A DNA stretch of 64,000 nt from Scatosoma sp045542595 (GTDB lineage: Bacteria; Bacillota; Clostridia; Christensenellales; Borkfalkiaceae): the NCBI GenBank assembly GCA_045542595.1, contig JAZQLI010000043.1:1-64000 (forward strand), written 5' to 3'. Positions 1 through 8,556 of this stretch are shown here, piece after piece. The notes beneath the pieces are model-generated. The model saw only the letters and a list, made by a program, of their open reading frames with translations, was not told where the DNA came from and searched no databases. Within the stretch, counting starts at the first letter, position 1; each line of letters opens with the position of its first letter. A program made the position numbers and the translations under genes.

Positions 1-20
1 TTACATTTGAACAAATTTAT

Positions 21-917
21 CTATTTTTTTTTCTTAAATCGTTTACCGTACCATACTTGTATTTTGTTAAAATTTTTATACAAAAGGAACAATACTACAG
101 CCAAAACCACGATAATTCCGCCCCAGGTAGCAAGCCCCCACCACGTATTAAACGGAATGAGCCCAAACGAATAACAAGTTGCCGCAACGGCAAAAAAACG
201 TGAAATGCATATTAAACTAATAAAAAATTTTGAAGACATTGTAGAAAGCCCTGCTATAAAGCATAATATATCGTCGGGAAAAAACGGTAATATAAACGCA
301 AACGTCAACAAAAAATTATCCTTTCCGTGTAATTTTTTTTGCCATTTTTTTAACGTTTCATCGCCAAGCAACCACTCCACCGCCTTTACTCCTAATTTAC
401 GTCCGATAAAAAACGCCGTTATTGAACCTAAGATAATTCCGATTAAACTATATATTGTCGTAAAAAACGCCCCAAAGAGTGCTACTCCTGCGGCGGTAGA
501 CACTATCCCTGGAATAGGTAATATAATGACTTGTAAATATTGTAACGCTATATAAAATATCGGCATCCAAATACCTGCTTTTTCTAAATATTGTTGCAGA
601 CTATCTTCGTTTTGAATGACCGCAAAAAAACCTGTTTTTTGTAATATAAAGCAAAGCACAAGGCAAAATAATATGAAGAATAATGCCGTAAATACGCTTT
701 TTGTTAAAATTGTTTTTTCCGTTAAAATCCAACCTATGCACAATAGTGCAACCGTTGCAAATATAGCGCTCGTTAGAACCGAAAATAAAATAACGTTGCG
801 TGTTATGAACGCAATACTCGACGAATATAAGCATAAAACGGAAAAAATGCTGCAAAGCAAACATAAAAAAAACGCCGAAACAATTAGTATCGGCATTTTT
901 TTTAAATCTTTTTCCAT
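21..917 (-). CDS. VTT-domain (TVP38/TMEM64 family) membrane protein
   Basis: A 298-residue polytopic membrane protein. The first third has three hydrophobic helices. The middle carries the VTT/SNARE-associated domain hallmarks: a PIPGIVSTAAGVALFG segment followed by GxxLGSxxAFFIGRKLG, then a FxLRxxPF-like stretch near FILPFFPDD. It ends in a basic cytoplasmic tail (GKRFKKKK). Family members sit in the membrane and the bacterial ones are linked to lipid handling, but the substrate of this one cannot be read from the sequence. The start ATG is preceded by AAGGGGG at a normal distance. The N-terminal extension of about 100 residues before the VTT core is longer than in minimal members. No neighbour suggests a role. 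Confidence 0.85.
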   Translation of the reverse strand: MEKDLKKMPILIVSAFFLCLLCSIFSVLCLYSSSIAFITRNVILFSVLTSAIFATVALLCIGWILTEKTILTKSVFTALFFILFCLVLCFILQKTGFFAVIQNEDSLQQYLEKAGIWMPIFYIALQYLQVIILPIPGIVSTAAGVALFGAFFTTIYSLIGIILGSITAFFIGRKLGVKAVEWLLGDETLKKWQKKLHGKDNFLLTFAFILPFFPDDILCFIAGLSTMSSKFFISLICISRFFAVAATCYSFGLIPFNTWWGLATWGGIIVVLAVVLFLLYKNFNKIQVWYGKRFKKKK

Positions 918-998
918 ATTCCGCGCCCCCTTTTCATAACAGTATGCCCGTTTTGAAGAATAATTATAAAAAGAAAGCTATATATGATTATCCATTAT

Positions 999-1469
999 TT
1001 AGGTGTTTTCAACGACGGGCGACAATGTTTTTCGAAGTTCGTCTATCGCTCCGCGAGCCAAGGCATCACAACGGTTATTCAGCGCGTTATCAGCGTGTCC
1101 TGCAACTTTATGAAAAGTAACGTCGTGCGTTTTTGTCAAGGAATATAATTCTTCCCATAAATCGACGTTCAAAACCGCTTTCCCATCCGCTTTTTTCCAC
1201 CCGTCCTTTTTCCAAGCGTATATCCAACCGTTTATAAATGCGTTTACCGTATAGGCAGAATCGCTATAAACGTCCACTTGACATGGATATTTTAATCGTT
1301 TCAAGCCTTCAATAACCGCCGAAAGCTCCATTCGATTATTCGTTGTTTGTTCTTCACTTCCGCTATATTCTTTTTTGACGTCTCCATAAATGAGAATTCC
1401 GCCATAGCCGCCCAAACCGGGGTTACCCGAACACGCCCCGTCTGTATATAATGTTACCGATTTCTTCAT
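999..1469 (-). CDS. rnhA: ribonuclease HI
   Basis: A 156-residue RNase H1 that cleaves RNA in RNA-DNA hybrids in the cytoplasm. The four acidic catalytic residues are all present: D in YTDGACSGNPG, E in RMELSAVIEGL, D in VYSDSAYTV and D in NNRCDALAR. The KVAGHADN segment matches the conserved flexible histidine loop. Length is typical for the bacterial single-domain enzyme. I start at the ATG at 1469, which has a GAGTGGG ribosome site; an in-frame GTG lies three codons upstream but sits inside that site. It is a single gene transcribed away from the tRNA-Trp. Confidence 0.93.
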   Translation of the reverse strand: MKKSVTLYTDGACSGNPGLGGYGGILIYGDVKKEYSGSEEQTTNNRMELSAVIEGLKRLKYPCQVDVYSDSAYTVNAFINGWIYAWKKDGWKKADGKAVLNVDLWEELYSLTKTHDVTFHKVAGHADNALNNRCDALARGAIDELRKTLSPVVENT

Positions 1470-1536
1470 AAAACCCACTCTTTTTGAAAAATTGTATTTT
1501 TCAAGAAAAATAACACTCTTTCCCCTTGAAAAATAA

Positions 1537-1565
1537 TTGACAAATGATTTTTTTTGTTATATAAT
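1537..1565 (+). promoter_or_regulatory. sigma-A promoter of tRNA-Trp
   Basis: TTGACA at 1537-1542 and TATAAT at 1560-1565 with a 17-nt spacer, both boxes identical to the consensus. The tRNA begins 13 nt after the -10 box. Confidence 0.9.
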
Positions 1566-1577
1566 AGCTACGTTGTT

Positions 1578-1651
1578 AGGGGTTTGGTATAGTGGTTGTG
1601 CCTTGGTCTCCAAAACCAATGAGATGAGTTCAATTCTTATAGCCCCTGCCA
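1578..1651 (+). tRNA. tRNA-Trp (anticodon CCA)
   Basis: A 74-nt cloverleaf. The acceptor stem AGGGGTT pairs with AGCCCCT and is followed by G and an encoded CCA. The anticodon stem TTGGT/ACCAA encloses the loop CTCCAAA, giving anticodon CCA. The T arm has ATGAG/CTTAT around TTCAATT. It has its own promoter and terminator and so is a monocistronic unit. Confidence 0.95.
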
Positions 1652-1653
1652 AG

Positions 1654-1681
1654 AGCCGTATCCGTTATGGATACGGCTTTT
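1654..1681 (+). terminator. terminator of tRNA-Trp
   Basis: Ten-base-pair perfect hairpin: AGCCGTATCC (1654-1663), loop GTTAT, GGATACGGCT (1669-1678), then a short T run. Confidence 0.85.
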
Positions 1682-1730
1682 ACATTTCTATTGTACCGCA
1701 AAAACAAATAAAAGTCAACGGAATAAAAAG

Positions 1731-1766
1731 AAAAAGATTGTAAACGAAACGCTTACAATCTTTTTT
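1731..1766 (-). terminator. terminator of the NahK-like kinase gene
   Basis: AAAAAGATTGTAA at 1731-1743 pairs with TTACAATCTTTTT at 1753-1765 around a 9-nt loop. On the minus strand the hairpin is followed by a T-rich tail just after the kinase stop codon. It could also act on the plus strand. Confidence 0.75.
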
Positions 1767-1772
1767 ATGCTT

Positions 1773-2840
1773 TTACGCAAGAATTTCTTTGACAATTTTA
1801 CTCATTTCTTCAAATTGCGCTTCCATTTCACTTGCAAGTTGAATTTGCGTACGGCAACGAACAAGGTTATGTCCTTCGTACTTGGTTGCAAAATACGTAT
1901 CCCCCGAAAGATAATCGGTAAGGAAACGCATACCGCACTCAATCGTCATAAGGTACGAACCGTAAGGCAACAATTCCGCTTCACGTTTCGTAATGCTATC
2001 TTTCACCGCACTGCAATAGCCTTCTGCGTATACTTTGAAAAGATTGATATCAAAATGCACTTTGCTTAAATCTTTTTCGTCTTCCGCAGCGGTAGACGCA
2101 CCAAAACGAATGGAGTCGCCAAAGTCGAAGAGCATCGAACCAGGCATAATCGTATCTAAATCGATTACAGCACGCGCTTCACCCGTTTCCGCATCCATCA
2201 AAATATTGTTGAGCTTCGTGTCGTTATGCGTAACGCGGAGCGGCAAAGAGCCGTCTTTTAAGCCGTCCATTGCAATAGAATACGTCTTTTCGTGAGAAAG
2301 AATAAATTCAATTTCCTTTTGACAATCTTTCGCGCGGTTGCAAACGTCCGCTTCAAGCGCCGCTTTGAAATTTGCAAAACGGTTAGGCGTATCGTGGAAA
2401 CGTTTAATCGTTTCGGTGAGTTTAGACGCGTCGAATTCCGCAAGATAATTTTGGAATTCGCCAAACGCTTTACCAGAGTTGCGGAATGCGTTTACGTCGC
2501 TTGCCGTTTGATAGGTTACAGTATTTTCAATGAAATCGTATACGCGATAACATTCTTCGCCCTTGATAAACGATTTACCGTCTTTCGTGGGAACAACATT
2601 CAACGTTTCGATACCGCGAGCGCGTAAATGCTCGGTTACACCGCAAATATTTGCCATCAATCCGTCGGGGTCGGGGAACACGCGCGTGTTCATTTTTTGC
2701 ATAATATATCTCTTTTTCGTAGTAGTTACCAAAAGAGTTAAGTTGATGTGGCCTTCGCCGTAAGGACATATTTCCGTTACTTCCCCTTCCAAACAAAACT
2801 GAGCAGCTACGCTGCCGTATTCTTTCAAATAATCCGCCAT
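1773..2840 (-). CDS. aminoglycoside-phosphotransferase-fold sugar kinase, NahK-like
   Basis: A 355-residue kinase of the APH/choline-kinase fold. The catalytic loop reads VTHNDTKLNNIL (HxDxxxxN) and the metal-binding DFG-like element is VIDLDTIMPGSMLFDFGD. These two strings and the length closely match the N-acetylhexosamine 1-kinase (NahK) group, which phosphorylates GlcNAc or GalNAc at C1 in mucin and milk-sugar catabolism; the substrate here is inferred only from that likeness. Ribosome site CGGAGG lies 8 nt before the ATG. The gene is monocistronic, with its own promoter and terminator, and is divergent from an AraC-type regulator that is its likely controller. Confidence 0.8.
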   Translation of the reverse strand: MADYLKEYGSVAAQFCLEGEVTEICPYGEGHINLTLLVTTTKKRYIMQKMNTRVFPDPDGLMANICGVTEHLRARGIETLNVVPTKDGKSFIKGEECYRVYDFIENTVTYQTASDVNAFRNSGKAFGEFQNYLAEFDASKLTETIKRFHDTPNRFANFKAALEADVCNRAKDCQKEIEFILSHEKTYSIAMDGLKDGSLPLRVTHNDTKLNNILMDAETGEARAVIDLDTIMPGSMLFDFGDSIRFGASTAAEDEKDLSKVHFDINLFKVYAEGYCSAVKDSITKREAELLPYGSYLMTIECGMRFLTDYLSGDTYFATKYEGHNLVRCRTQIQLASEMEAQFEEMSKIVKEILA

Positions 2841-2856
2841 AAATTTTCCTCCGAAT

Positions 2857-2915
2857 ATGCGCTTGAACGCATAGTAATTATATAAGTATTATACAATATT
2901 TTATATAAAATGCAA
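2857..2915 (-). promoter_or_regulatory. promoter and leader hairpin of the NahK-like kinase
   Basis: On the minus strand TTGCAT (2915-2910) and TATAAT (2893-2888) are 16 nt apart. The leader then carries a small inverted repeat, ATGCG/CGCAT around 6 nt (2857-2872), just before the ribosome site. It may be a regulator site or a leader stem. Confidence 0.7.
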
Positions 2916-2992
2916 TAGAAATTATTTCATTGTTTTTTGGTAATCTTTCGGTGTTTATTTTTAATAAAAATTTACATATTGCTTTCAAACGG

Positions 2993-3021
2993 TTTACAAA
3001 AGAAAAAATATTTAGTATAAT
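2993..3021 (+). promoter_or_regulatory. promoter of the AraC-family gene, leaderless geometry
   Basis: TTTACA (2993-2998), 17-nt spacer, TATAAT (3016-3021). The ATG at 3028 starts only 6 nt after the -10 box, so the transcript should begin at or next to the start codon. Confidence 0.75.
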
Positions 3022-3027
3022 ACGGGT

Positions 3028-3906
3028 ATGGAAGAAAAAAAGATTTTTTACATGCACAAAATATCTAATCTTTTAAATATCGGCAAAATTGTTACCATAC
3101 ATTATCAAGCGTTGGAAAAAAACTATTCCTTTCCTGAAGAAACGCATGATTTTTGGGAAATCAATTACGCGGATAAAGGCGACGTTTTCGTTGGAATTGA
3201 CGGTAAAAAGATTGAGTTAAAACAAGGTGAAATGCTTTTTATTAAGCCTAATCAACCGCACTTTGTTGAAAGCGGCGATAAAGAGCCCAACCTTTTTATC
3301 GTATCCTTTTTATGCCGTTCCCCGTCTATGAATTTCTTTTGCGATAAAAAATACGCCGTACCCGAAAAATACCGCTATTTATTGCAAAATATTATGTCCG
3401 AAGCGATGGAAACGTTTAATTTGCCCGATTTTGACCCGCATTTAAACGAATTAAAACTTAAGGAAAACCCTAATCTTGGCGGCGAACAAGTATTGAAAAA
3501 CGCTTTGGAAACGCTGTTAATTTATCTTTTACGCCACGCACAAAATAAACAACTCAATGAAGAGTTTTTTGTCTCCAAAATAGCCGATTCCACCGAGTTA
3601 CAAGACGAAATTGTACGTATTTTACGTTCTAAAATTTACGGCAAGTTCCATTTGGAAGATTTACGCGACGAATTGCATTACGGTATGACGCAGCTTTGCA
3701 CGTTTTTCCGCAAAAAAACGGGTATGACTATTTACCAAACGTATTTACGTTTAAAAACGGAAGAAGCCAAACGGTTAATTAGGAAAAACGTTTCTTTTCT
3801 CGCCATTACGGATATGTTGTGTTTTGATTCTATTTCCACCTTTACCTTTGTGTTTAAAAAACACGTTGGTATGACTCCGGGAGAATATCGTAACAGTATC
3901 AAATAA
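3028..3906 (+). CDS. AraC-family transcriptional regulator
   Basis: A 292-residue regulator with an N-terminal cupin sensor (about residues 20-100; HDFWEINYADKG, then the strand KIELKQGEMLFIKPNQPHFVE) and a C-terminal pair of helix-turn-helix motifs (about 195-290; LRDELHYGMTQLCTFFRKKTG and ending SISTFTFVFKKHVGMTPGEYR). The sensor type usually binds a sugar. It is divergent from the NahK-like sugar kinase and probably controls it. There is no ribosome site before the ATG at 3028, which lies 6 nt after a strong -10 box, so the mRNA is probably leaderless. An ATG at codon 9 (3052) is a possible alternative start with a short leader. Confidence 0.88.
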   Translation: MEEKKIFYMHKISNLLNIGKIVTIHYQALEKNYSFPEETHDFWEINYADKGDVFVGIDGKKIELKQGEMLFIKPNQPHFVESGDKEPNLFIVSFLCRSPSMNFFCDKKYAVPEKYRYLLQNIMSEAMETFNLPDFDPHLNELKLKENPNLGGEQVLKNALETLLIYLLRHAQNKQLNEEFFVSKIADSTELQDEIVRILRSKIYGKFHLEDLRDELHYGMTQLCTFFRKKTGMTIYQTYLRLKTEEAKRLIRKNVSFLAITDMLCFDSISTFTFVFKKHVGMTPGEYRNSIK

Positions 3907-3931
3907 AAAAACGAGCTTCGGCTCGTTTTTA
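3906..3931. terminator. bidirectional terminator
   Basis: AAAAAACGAGC (3906-3916), loop TTCG, GCTCGTTTTTA (3921-3931). It lies between the convergent AraC and ABC-exporter genes, with A and T runs on either side so that it can serve both strands. Confidence 0.85.
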
Positions 3932-5611
3932 TTTTATCGTAATTTTTCCGTTTTCCACTAATAAAACGTTATCCGCAATTTCAAGAGCAGCAGGTCGATG
4001 CGTTACAATTAAACAAGTTTTATCGTTTAATGCTTTTATATTTTCTAATAATTTTTTCTCCGTTTCACTATCTAATGCCGAAGTGGCTTCGTCTAACAAT
4101 AATATCGGTCTATTAGATAATATTGCGCGCGCAACAGCCAAACGTTGCATTTGACCTTCGGAAAGCCCTAATCCCTTTTCCCCAAGCGGCGTTTGCAAAC
4201 CTTGCGGTAAATCGTAAACGAACTGGGCACAAGCCGTTTGTAACGCTTCTTTTATTTTTTCTTGTAAAACTATATCCTCTTTTTCTTCGCAAAAGAAGGT
4301 TAAATTTTCATAAATCGTACCCGAGAACAGGAAATTACCTTGCGGTACGTACGCAAACAGTTCGCGATGCTTAGCGGAAATCAACGTTTTTTCACCCGTA
4401 TCCGCTACGGCGTAAATGCCGCCTTCAAGCGGTGCGTAAACGTTCAATAATAACTTAAATATCGTACTTTTCCCTGCGCCCGACGCGCCCGTGAGACAAA
4501 CGATATCCCCTTTTTTCAACGTACAGCTTGCCCCATCAAATATACTTTCTCTTCCGTAACTAAACGATACGTTTTCAACGGAAAAAGACTCCACTTTCTC
4601 GTATTGAATTTTTTCTTCGTCGGATAATTGTGATATATCTTCACAAGGGAACGAGTCGATTTCCTGCAAGCGTTCGCCGCTTGCTTGCCGTGCATAATAC
4701 GCAGGCATAACCGACGAAAACGCCGAAAACGGATGCTGTAACTGCATCAAAAGTAAAATGATAGATAAAATAGAGCCGTATTCTCTACTGCCGTTCAATA
4801 CGATAATACTGCACCATACTACGGCGAAAATCAAGCCAAAATTACTTAAAAGCGTAAATACTGCACTCATAGAGGAACGCAAAACGTTACGTTTCATACG
4901 TTTATTATAATACGTAGAAGTATAATCTTCCGCTTTTGCAAGCGTTTTTTCTTCCGCGCTATACGCTTTCAACGTCATTGTAGATGAAATACTCTCTTGC
5001 ATAAACGAACGCACACTGCCGTCCGCTTCCAACACTTCTTTATGACTCTTTTTTACGTACTTTCTAAAAAGTGCCATGACACCGCCGAATATAGCCCCGC
5101 ACACGACGTATACGGCAGTAAATATAGGATTTATCGTCAATAACGCGGCAATCGCTCCAACGCATTGCACCCCCATACCCACAAGCGAAGGTAACAACCC
5201 TACCGAATCGACAGCTACTTCTTGAATATCCGCCGTCAAACGGTTGATGAGTTCGCCACTGTGATAATTTTGCACGCTTGCATAATTAGAGTGTAATATT
5301 TTCGAAAAGATTTTTTTACGCAAATCTACAACGATTTTTGCACGCAATTTCTCTGCCTGATAATTTGCAAACGTTTGCAATGCAATACGAAGCAAAAGCA
5401 ACCCCAAAACAACGGCTGAAAAAACAGCCAAAAGTTGTGCTTGTCCGTTAGACGCACTGTCAATAAGATATTTAACGATATATGCAAATGCAAGCGAAAA
5501 CAGCGTGGTAATCACGCTAAAAACGGTTAAGAAGATAATGAATACGCGATACGGGCGTATTTCTTTTTTTAACCATAATTTTCCGTTTTGTAAAGCAATT
5601 TTATCTTCCAT
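3929..5611 (-). CDS. ABC exporter, fused permease and ATPase
   Basis: A 560-residue half-transporter of the type IV (ABCB-like) exporter fold. Residues about 20-300 hold six membrane helices. The ATPase has Walker A GASGAGKST, signature LSEGQMQR, Walker B ILLLDEATSALD and an H-loop VTHRPAAL. It is the last gene of a tight series (14-nt gaps) after an S26 peptidase, a PqqD protein and an HprK-like kinase, which suggests export of a peptide or other product made by that cassette. No peptidase C39 domain is fused to it, so any leader removal would fall to another protein, perhaps the S26 enzyme. Substrate unknown. Confidence 0.88.
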   Translation of the reverse strand: MEDKIALQNGKLWLKKEIRPYRVFIIFLTVFSVITTLFSLAFAYIVKYLIDSASNGQAQLLAVFSAVVLGLLLLRIALQTFANYQAEKLRAKIVVDLRKKIFSKILHSNYASVQNYHSGELINRLTADIQEVAVDSVGLLPSLVGMGVQCVGAIAALLTINPIFTAVYVVCGAIFGGVMALFRKYVKKSHKEVLEADGSVRSFMQESISSTMTLKAYSAEEKTLAKAEDYTSTYYNKRMKRNVLRSSMSAVFTLLSNFGLIFAVVWCSIIVLNGSREYGSILSIILLLMQLQHPFSAFSSVMPAYYARQASGERLQEIDSFPCEDISQLSDEEKIQYEKVESFSVENVSFSYGRESIFDGASCTLKKGDIVCLTGASGAGKSTIFKLLLNVYAPLEGGIYAVADTGEKTLISAKHRELFAYVPQGNFLFSGTIYENLTFFCEEKEDIVLQEKIKEALQTACAQFVYDLPQGLQTPLGEKGLGLSEGQMQRLAVARAILSNRPILLLDEATSALDSETEKKLLENIKALNDKTCLIVTHRPAALEIADNVLLVENGKITIK

Positions 5612-5625
5612 ATCTTATAACAACT

Positions 5626-6081
5626 TTATTTTTTTCTTTTGAACGGCTTTAGTATTTTTTTACACAAAGCAACAAATCGTGCTTTCATTACCACAAAAAA
5701 ACGACGGGTTTTATACGTTTTTATACGTCTTTCCGCATAACGCAAATATTTCTCGTCCGTACAATAGTAATGTTTGTCCTTACGGAAAAATTCCGTTAAC
5801 ACACCAAAAACGTCTTCTTCGGGAATATGTTCGTCCGAATAGCAATTATCGCCGCGAATAATATATCCGCCGTCTACCGCTTGTAAAACTCGGTGTAAAA
5901 CGTATGCGTCGCCGCGCTTATAAAGCGCAACGTCTAACCGTTTTAAACGCTCGGTTTTCGGTTTCACAACAATGGTATCTCTACGGTTTTTTAACATAGG
6001 TAACATACTGATACCTACCGTAGGCCCAATATATACTCCCTTTTCTTTCAAAAGAGCTTCTATTGTATGTTTTTCGTCCAT
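5626..6081 (-). CDS. S24/S26-family peptidase, SipW-like Ser/His type
   Basis: A 151-residue protein of the signal-peptidase/LexA peptidase superfamily. The nucleophile segment is VGISMLPML; the second catalytic element reads YVLHRVLQAVDGGYIIRGDN, with histidine where bacterial leader peptidases have lysine, as in SipW and the eukaryotic enzymes. There is no N-terminal membrane anchor; the C-terminus is strongly basic (PFKRKK) and could touch the membrane or a nucleic acid. It sits between PqqD and the ABC exporter with 14-nt gaps. In comparable clusters such a peptidase may trim a leader peptide; that role is inferred. Confidence 0.8.
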   Translation of the reverse strand: MDEKHTIEALLKEKGVYIGPTVGISMLPMLKNRRDTIVVKPKTERLKRLDVALYKRGDAYVLHRVLQAVDGGYIIRGDNCYSDEHIPEEDVFGVLTEFFRKDKHYYCTDEKYLRYAERRIKTYKTRRFFVVMKARFVALCKKILKPFKRKK

Positions 6082-6095
6082 TATAGCGCCTTACA

Positions 6096-6356
6096 TTATT
6101 CCGCAAAGCCGTTGGAAATGATTTCCACAAACTTTTCCACGTCTGTTCTTGCTATTTCTTCGGAAACGTCGTATTCAGCAAGCAAAGCAGCAACTGCTTC
6201 GTCTACAGTGTGGTCTTCCGTAAAGAATTTCCACAAAAACGCCCCCGTTTCGTTCAACGTAATCATTCCGTGAAAATTTTTACTCATTTCACCAACGGGA
6301 ACAACAACGTTTTCTCCGCCTACGCTACGTAAAATCAATCCTTTTTTTATTTTCAT
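6096..6356 (-). CDS. PqqD-family (RRE-like) peptide-binding protein
   Basis: An 86-residue protein with the PqqD winged-helix pattern: a conserved MITLNETGAFLWKFF core, then T-x-x-E and an LLAEYDVSEEIARTDVEKFVE helix. PqqD proteins bind the leader of ribosomally made peptides and present it to modifying enzymes. Here it is flanked by an HprK-like kinase (13-nt gap) and an S26 peptidase (14-nt gap). No radical SAM protein, cyclase or peptide precursor is visible next to it, so the peptide client, if there is one, is encoded elsewhere. Confidence 0.85.
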   Translation of the reverse strand: MKIKKGLILRSVGGENVVVPVGEMSKNFHGMITLNETGAFLWKFFTEDHTVDEAVAALLAEYDVSEEIARTDVEKFVEIISNGFAE

Positions 6357-6369
6357 AATGATACCTCTT

Positions 6370-7092
6370 TTATTCTTTTCTCATAAACGGCTTGCCGGTC
6401 AATCCTTCAAAAGACAAGCGCACGGCTTCTTCGGAAATGGTGCATTTTAATAAATACGACGGCACGGTTGTAACTAACTTATCTAAAAGTTCTAACGTCT
6501 TTTCCGCGTTTTCCGCGTCTTGCGGTAATAAAACTTGCGAAAATATTCGGTTTGCCGCTTGCATAGGCGATAACTTTATGAGTTCGTTTTCCTTAGCTTG
6601 CTCTAAAAAACAAAGTCCTTTTAAGGGCGCTACTGTATTTTCGCCTAAACCTTCTTTACCCATCCAAGGCGTACCGTACGCTAAAAACGTACCGTCTTTA
6701 TTTTCTAATATCGGTTTATCGCCATTGACTATGGAAACGCCGTCAATATATTTACACCAAAGCCCCGTATGAGTAGATTTACCCGTTCCGCTTCTTCCCA
6801 AAAACGCAAACGCTTCGCCGTCATATTGTAAAATTGCGGCGTGCAATAACATTCGGTTATGTAAGGGAAGTTGACGACAAATAGCACGATATAAACAAAT
6901 ATTTTCAATATAGCCATCGGAAAACGTTTCAGGATTCGCTTTCTTTTCTTCCAAAAATTCTTCTTTGGTTACAAACGCGGTAACGTCCGCAGGCGATTCT
7001 TGGTCGGCTGACAAATATTTTTCGCAAAATTTTTCGGTGTACTTACATTTATTTTGTAAAGACATACGCATTCCTGCGATATCGTAAATCAT
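6370..7092 (-). CDS. HPr-kinase-like / PEPCK-superfamily kinase
   Basis: A 240-residue P-loop protein with Walker A GRSGTGKSTHTGLW and a downstream NGDKPIL segment typical of HprK-like and phosphoenolpyruvate-carboxykinase-fold kinases. It is not the true HprK, which is encoded separately at 24188. Related proteins lie in ribosomal-peptide clusters, where some phosphorylate the peptide. I start at the ATG at 7092, which has an AAGGGG ribosome site; an in-frame GTG at 7113 overlaps the purB stop and lies upstream of that site. It heads the PqqD/S26/ABC series behind purB. Confidence 0.78.
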   Translation of the reverse strand: MIYDIAGMRMSLQNKCKYTEKFCEKYLSADQESPADVTAFVTKEEFLEEKKANPETFSDGYIENICLYRAICRQLPLHNRMLLHAAILQYDGEAFAFLGRSGTGKSTHTGLWCKYIDGVSIVNGDKPILENKDGTFLAYGTPWMGKEGLGENTVAPLKGLCFLEQAKENELIKLSPMQAANRIFSQVLLPQDAENAEKTLELLDKLVTTVPSYLLKCTISEEAVRLSFEGLTGKPFMRKE

Positions 7093-7109
7093 TGTTTTTC
7101 CCCTTATAA

Positions 7110-8546
7110 TCACACGCGAACGTCGCCTTGTTCCCCCAGCAACGCTTTGTGTTTTTGCAAAATAGGTTCTATTTCGTTTTCAATAAATTCCACCGTTTGT
7201 GCAGGCGCTCTACCGATAAATTTTTTCGCGTCGAGAATATCGTCGAGCTTATCCCAAACGGGAGCAAACATATCGTCTTTTTTAATAAGTTCAATAAGGT
7301 TGTTTTCCAACCCTTCCACTTTTACGTTTTTACCCGCTTCCATAGAAAGCACGCGAATTCTCTCGTGCAATTCTTGACGGTTTCCACCCTGTTTTACGCA
7401 TTCCATCATAATATTTTCGGTTGCCATAAACGGAAGTTCCGCACGGATATGTTTAGCGATAACCTTTTCATATACGACAAGATTATCGGCAACGTTCATA
7501 TAAATATTCAAAATAGCGTCTACGGTTAAAAATGCCTGTGCGTTAACGATTCGACGATTAGCGGAATCGTCCAACGTACGCTCGAACCACTGTGTCGAAG
7601 CCGTAATAGCGCTATTCATAGGCAACGACACCGCGTAACGCGCCAACGCGCCGATACGTTCAGAGCGCATAGGATTGCGTTTATACGCCATCGCTGAAGA
7701 GCCGATTTGGTTTTTCCCAAAAGGTTCTTCCACTTCTTTCATATTTTGTAAAATACGAATATCGTTGGAGAATTTATACGCGCTTTGTGCAATTTGCGAT
7801 AAAACGGATAAAATATTATAATCCATTTTTCTCGGATACGTTTGACCGGTTACGCCGTATACTTTTTCATACCCAAGCTTTGCAACTACGCGTTTTTCAA
7901 GCGCTTTCACCTTTTCTTCGTCGCCGTTGAAAAGTTCTAAAAAGCTGGCTTGCGTACCGGTAGTACCTTTTACGCCGCGTAAACGGATACAAGATTTTGC
8001 GTGAATAAGATTTTCATAATCTAACTCTAAATCTTGCAGCCAAAGCGTAGCGCGTTTGCCGACAGTAGTAAGCTGCGCAGGTTGCAGGTGCGTAAAACCG
8101 AGCGTAGGCACGTCTTTATATTTAAGCGCAAACGTTTTTAATTTATCCATTACGTTGACGAGCTTTTTTAAAACGATATCCAGCGCTTCGTCTATCATAA
8201 TAGCTTCGGCGTTACAATCGACAAAACAACTGGTTGCGCCTAAATGAATAATAGGCATTGCTTTTTTGGCATACGCGCCGTATGCTTTCACGTGCGCCAT
8301 TACGTCGTGGCGGACTTCTTTTTCAAATTGTTCCGCAAGAGCATAATCAATATTTTCGGCATACGCTTTTAATTCGTCAACCTGTTCTTGCGTAACATTT
8401 AACCCCAGCTCCATTTGCGATTCGGCAAGCGCTACCCAAAGCTTTCTCCAAAGCTTGAAACGCTTTTCGTCAGAAAACGCTTGTTGCATTTCCTTGCTTG
8501 CATATCTCGTCGTTAAAGGGTTATGGTAAATACTGTAATCCGTCAT
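7110..8546 (-). CDS. purB: adenylosuccinate lyase
   Basis: A 478-residue fumarase/aspartase-superfamily enzyme that removes fumarate from SAICAR and adenylosuccinate in purine synthesis. The superfamily signature is GSSAMAYKRNPMRSE, and the catalytic-histidine segments HLGATSCFV and GFTHLQPAQ are present. The start is the ATG at 8546, preceded by AAGGTG and 10 nt after the stop of the cyclophilin gene. It lies between general housekeeping genes and the PqqD-type cassette in one unbroken minus-strand series. The fumarate it releases could also feed the fumarate reductase encoded near 51 kb. Confidence 0.95.
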   Translation of the reverse strand: MTDYSIYHNPLTTRYASKEMQQAFSDEKRFKLWRKLWVALAESQMELGLNVTQEQVDELKAYAENIDYALAEQFEKEVRHDVMAHVKAYGAYAKKAMPIIHLGATSCFVDCNAEAIMIDEALDIVLKKLVNVMDKLKTFALKYKDVPTLGFTHLQPAQLTTVGKRATLWLQDLELDYENLIHAKSCIRLRGVKGTTGTQASFLELFNGDEEKVKALEKRVVAKLGYEKVYGVTGQTYPRKMDYNILSVLSQIAQSAYKFSNDIRILQNMKEVEEPFGKNQIGSSAMAYKRNPMRSERIGALARYAVSLPMNSAITASTQWFERTLDDSANRRIVNAQAFLTVDAILNIYMNVADNLVVYEKVIAKHIRAELPFMATENIMMECVKQGGNRQELHERIRVLSMEAGKNVKVEGLENNLIELIKKDDMFAPVWDKLDDILDAKKFIGRAPAQTVEFIENEIEPILQKHKALLGEQGDVRV

Positions 8547-8556
8547 CTCGTTCACC

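Noticed and set aside
1537..1743. A 68-residue plus-strand frame
   Set aside because: It covers the tRNA-Trp promoter, tRNA and terminator.
3929..7092. A complete lasso-peptide cluster
   Set aside because: There is no transglutaminase-like B2 protein, no asparagine-synthase-like cyclase and no precursor between the tightly spaced genes.
7092..7113. GTG start at 7113 for the HprK-like kinase
   Set aside because: It overlaps the purB stop and places the AAGGGG ribosome site inside the gene; the ATG at 7092 fits better.
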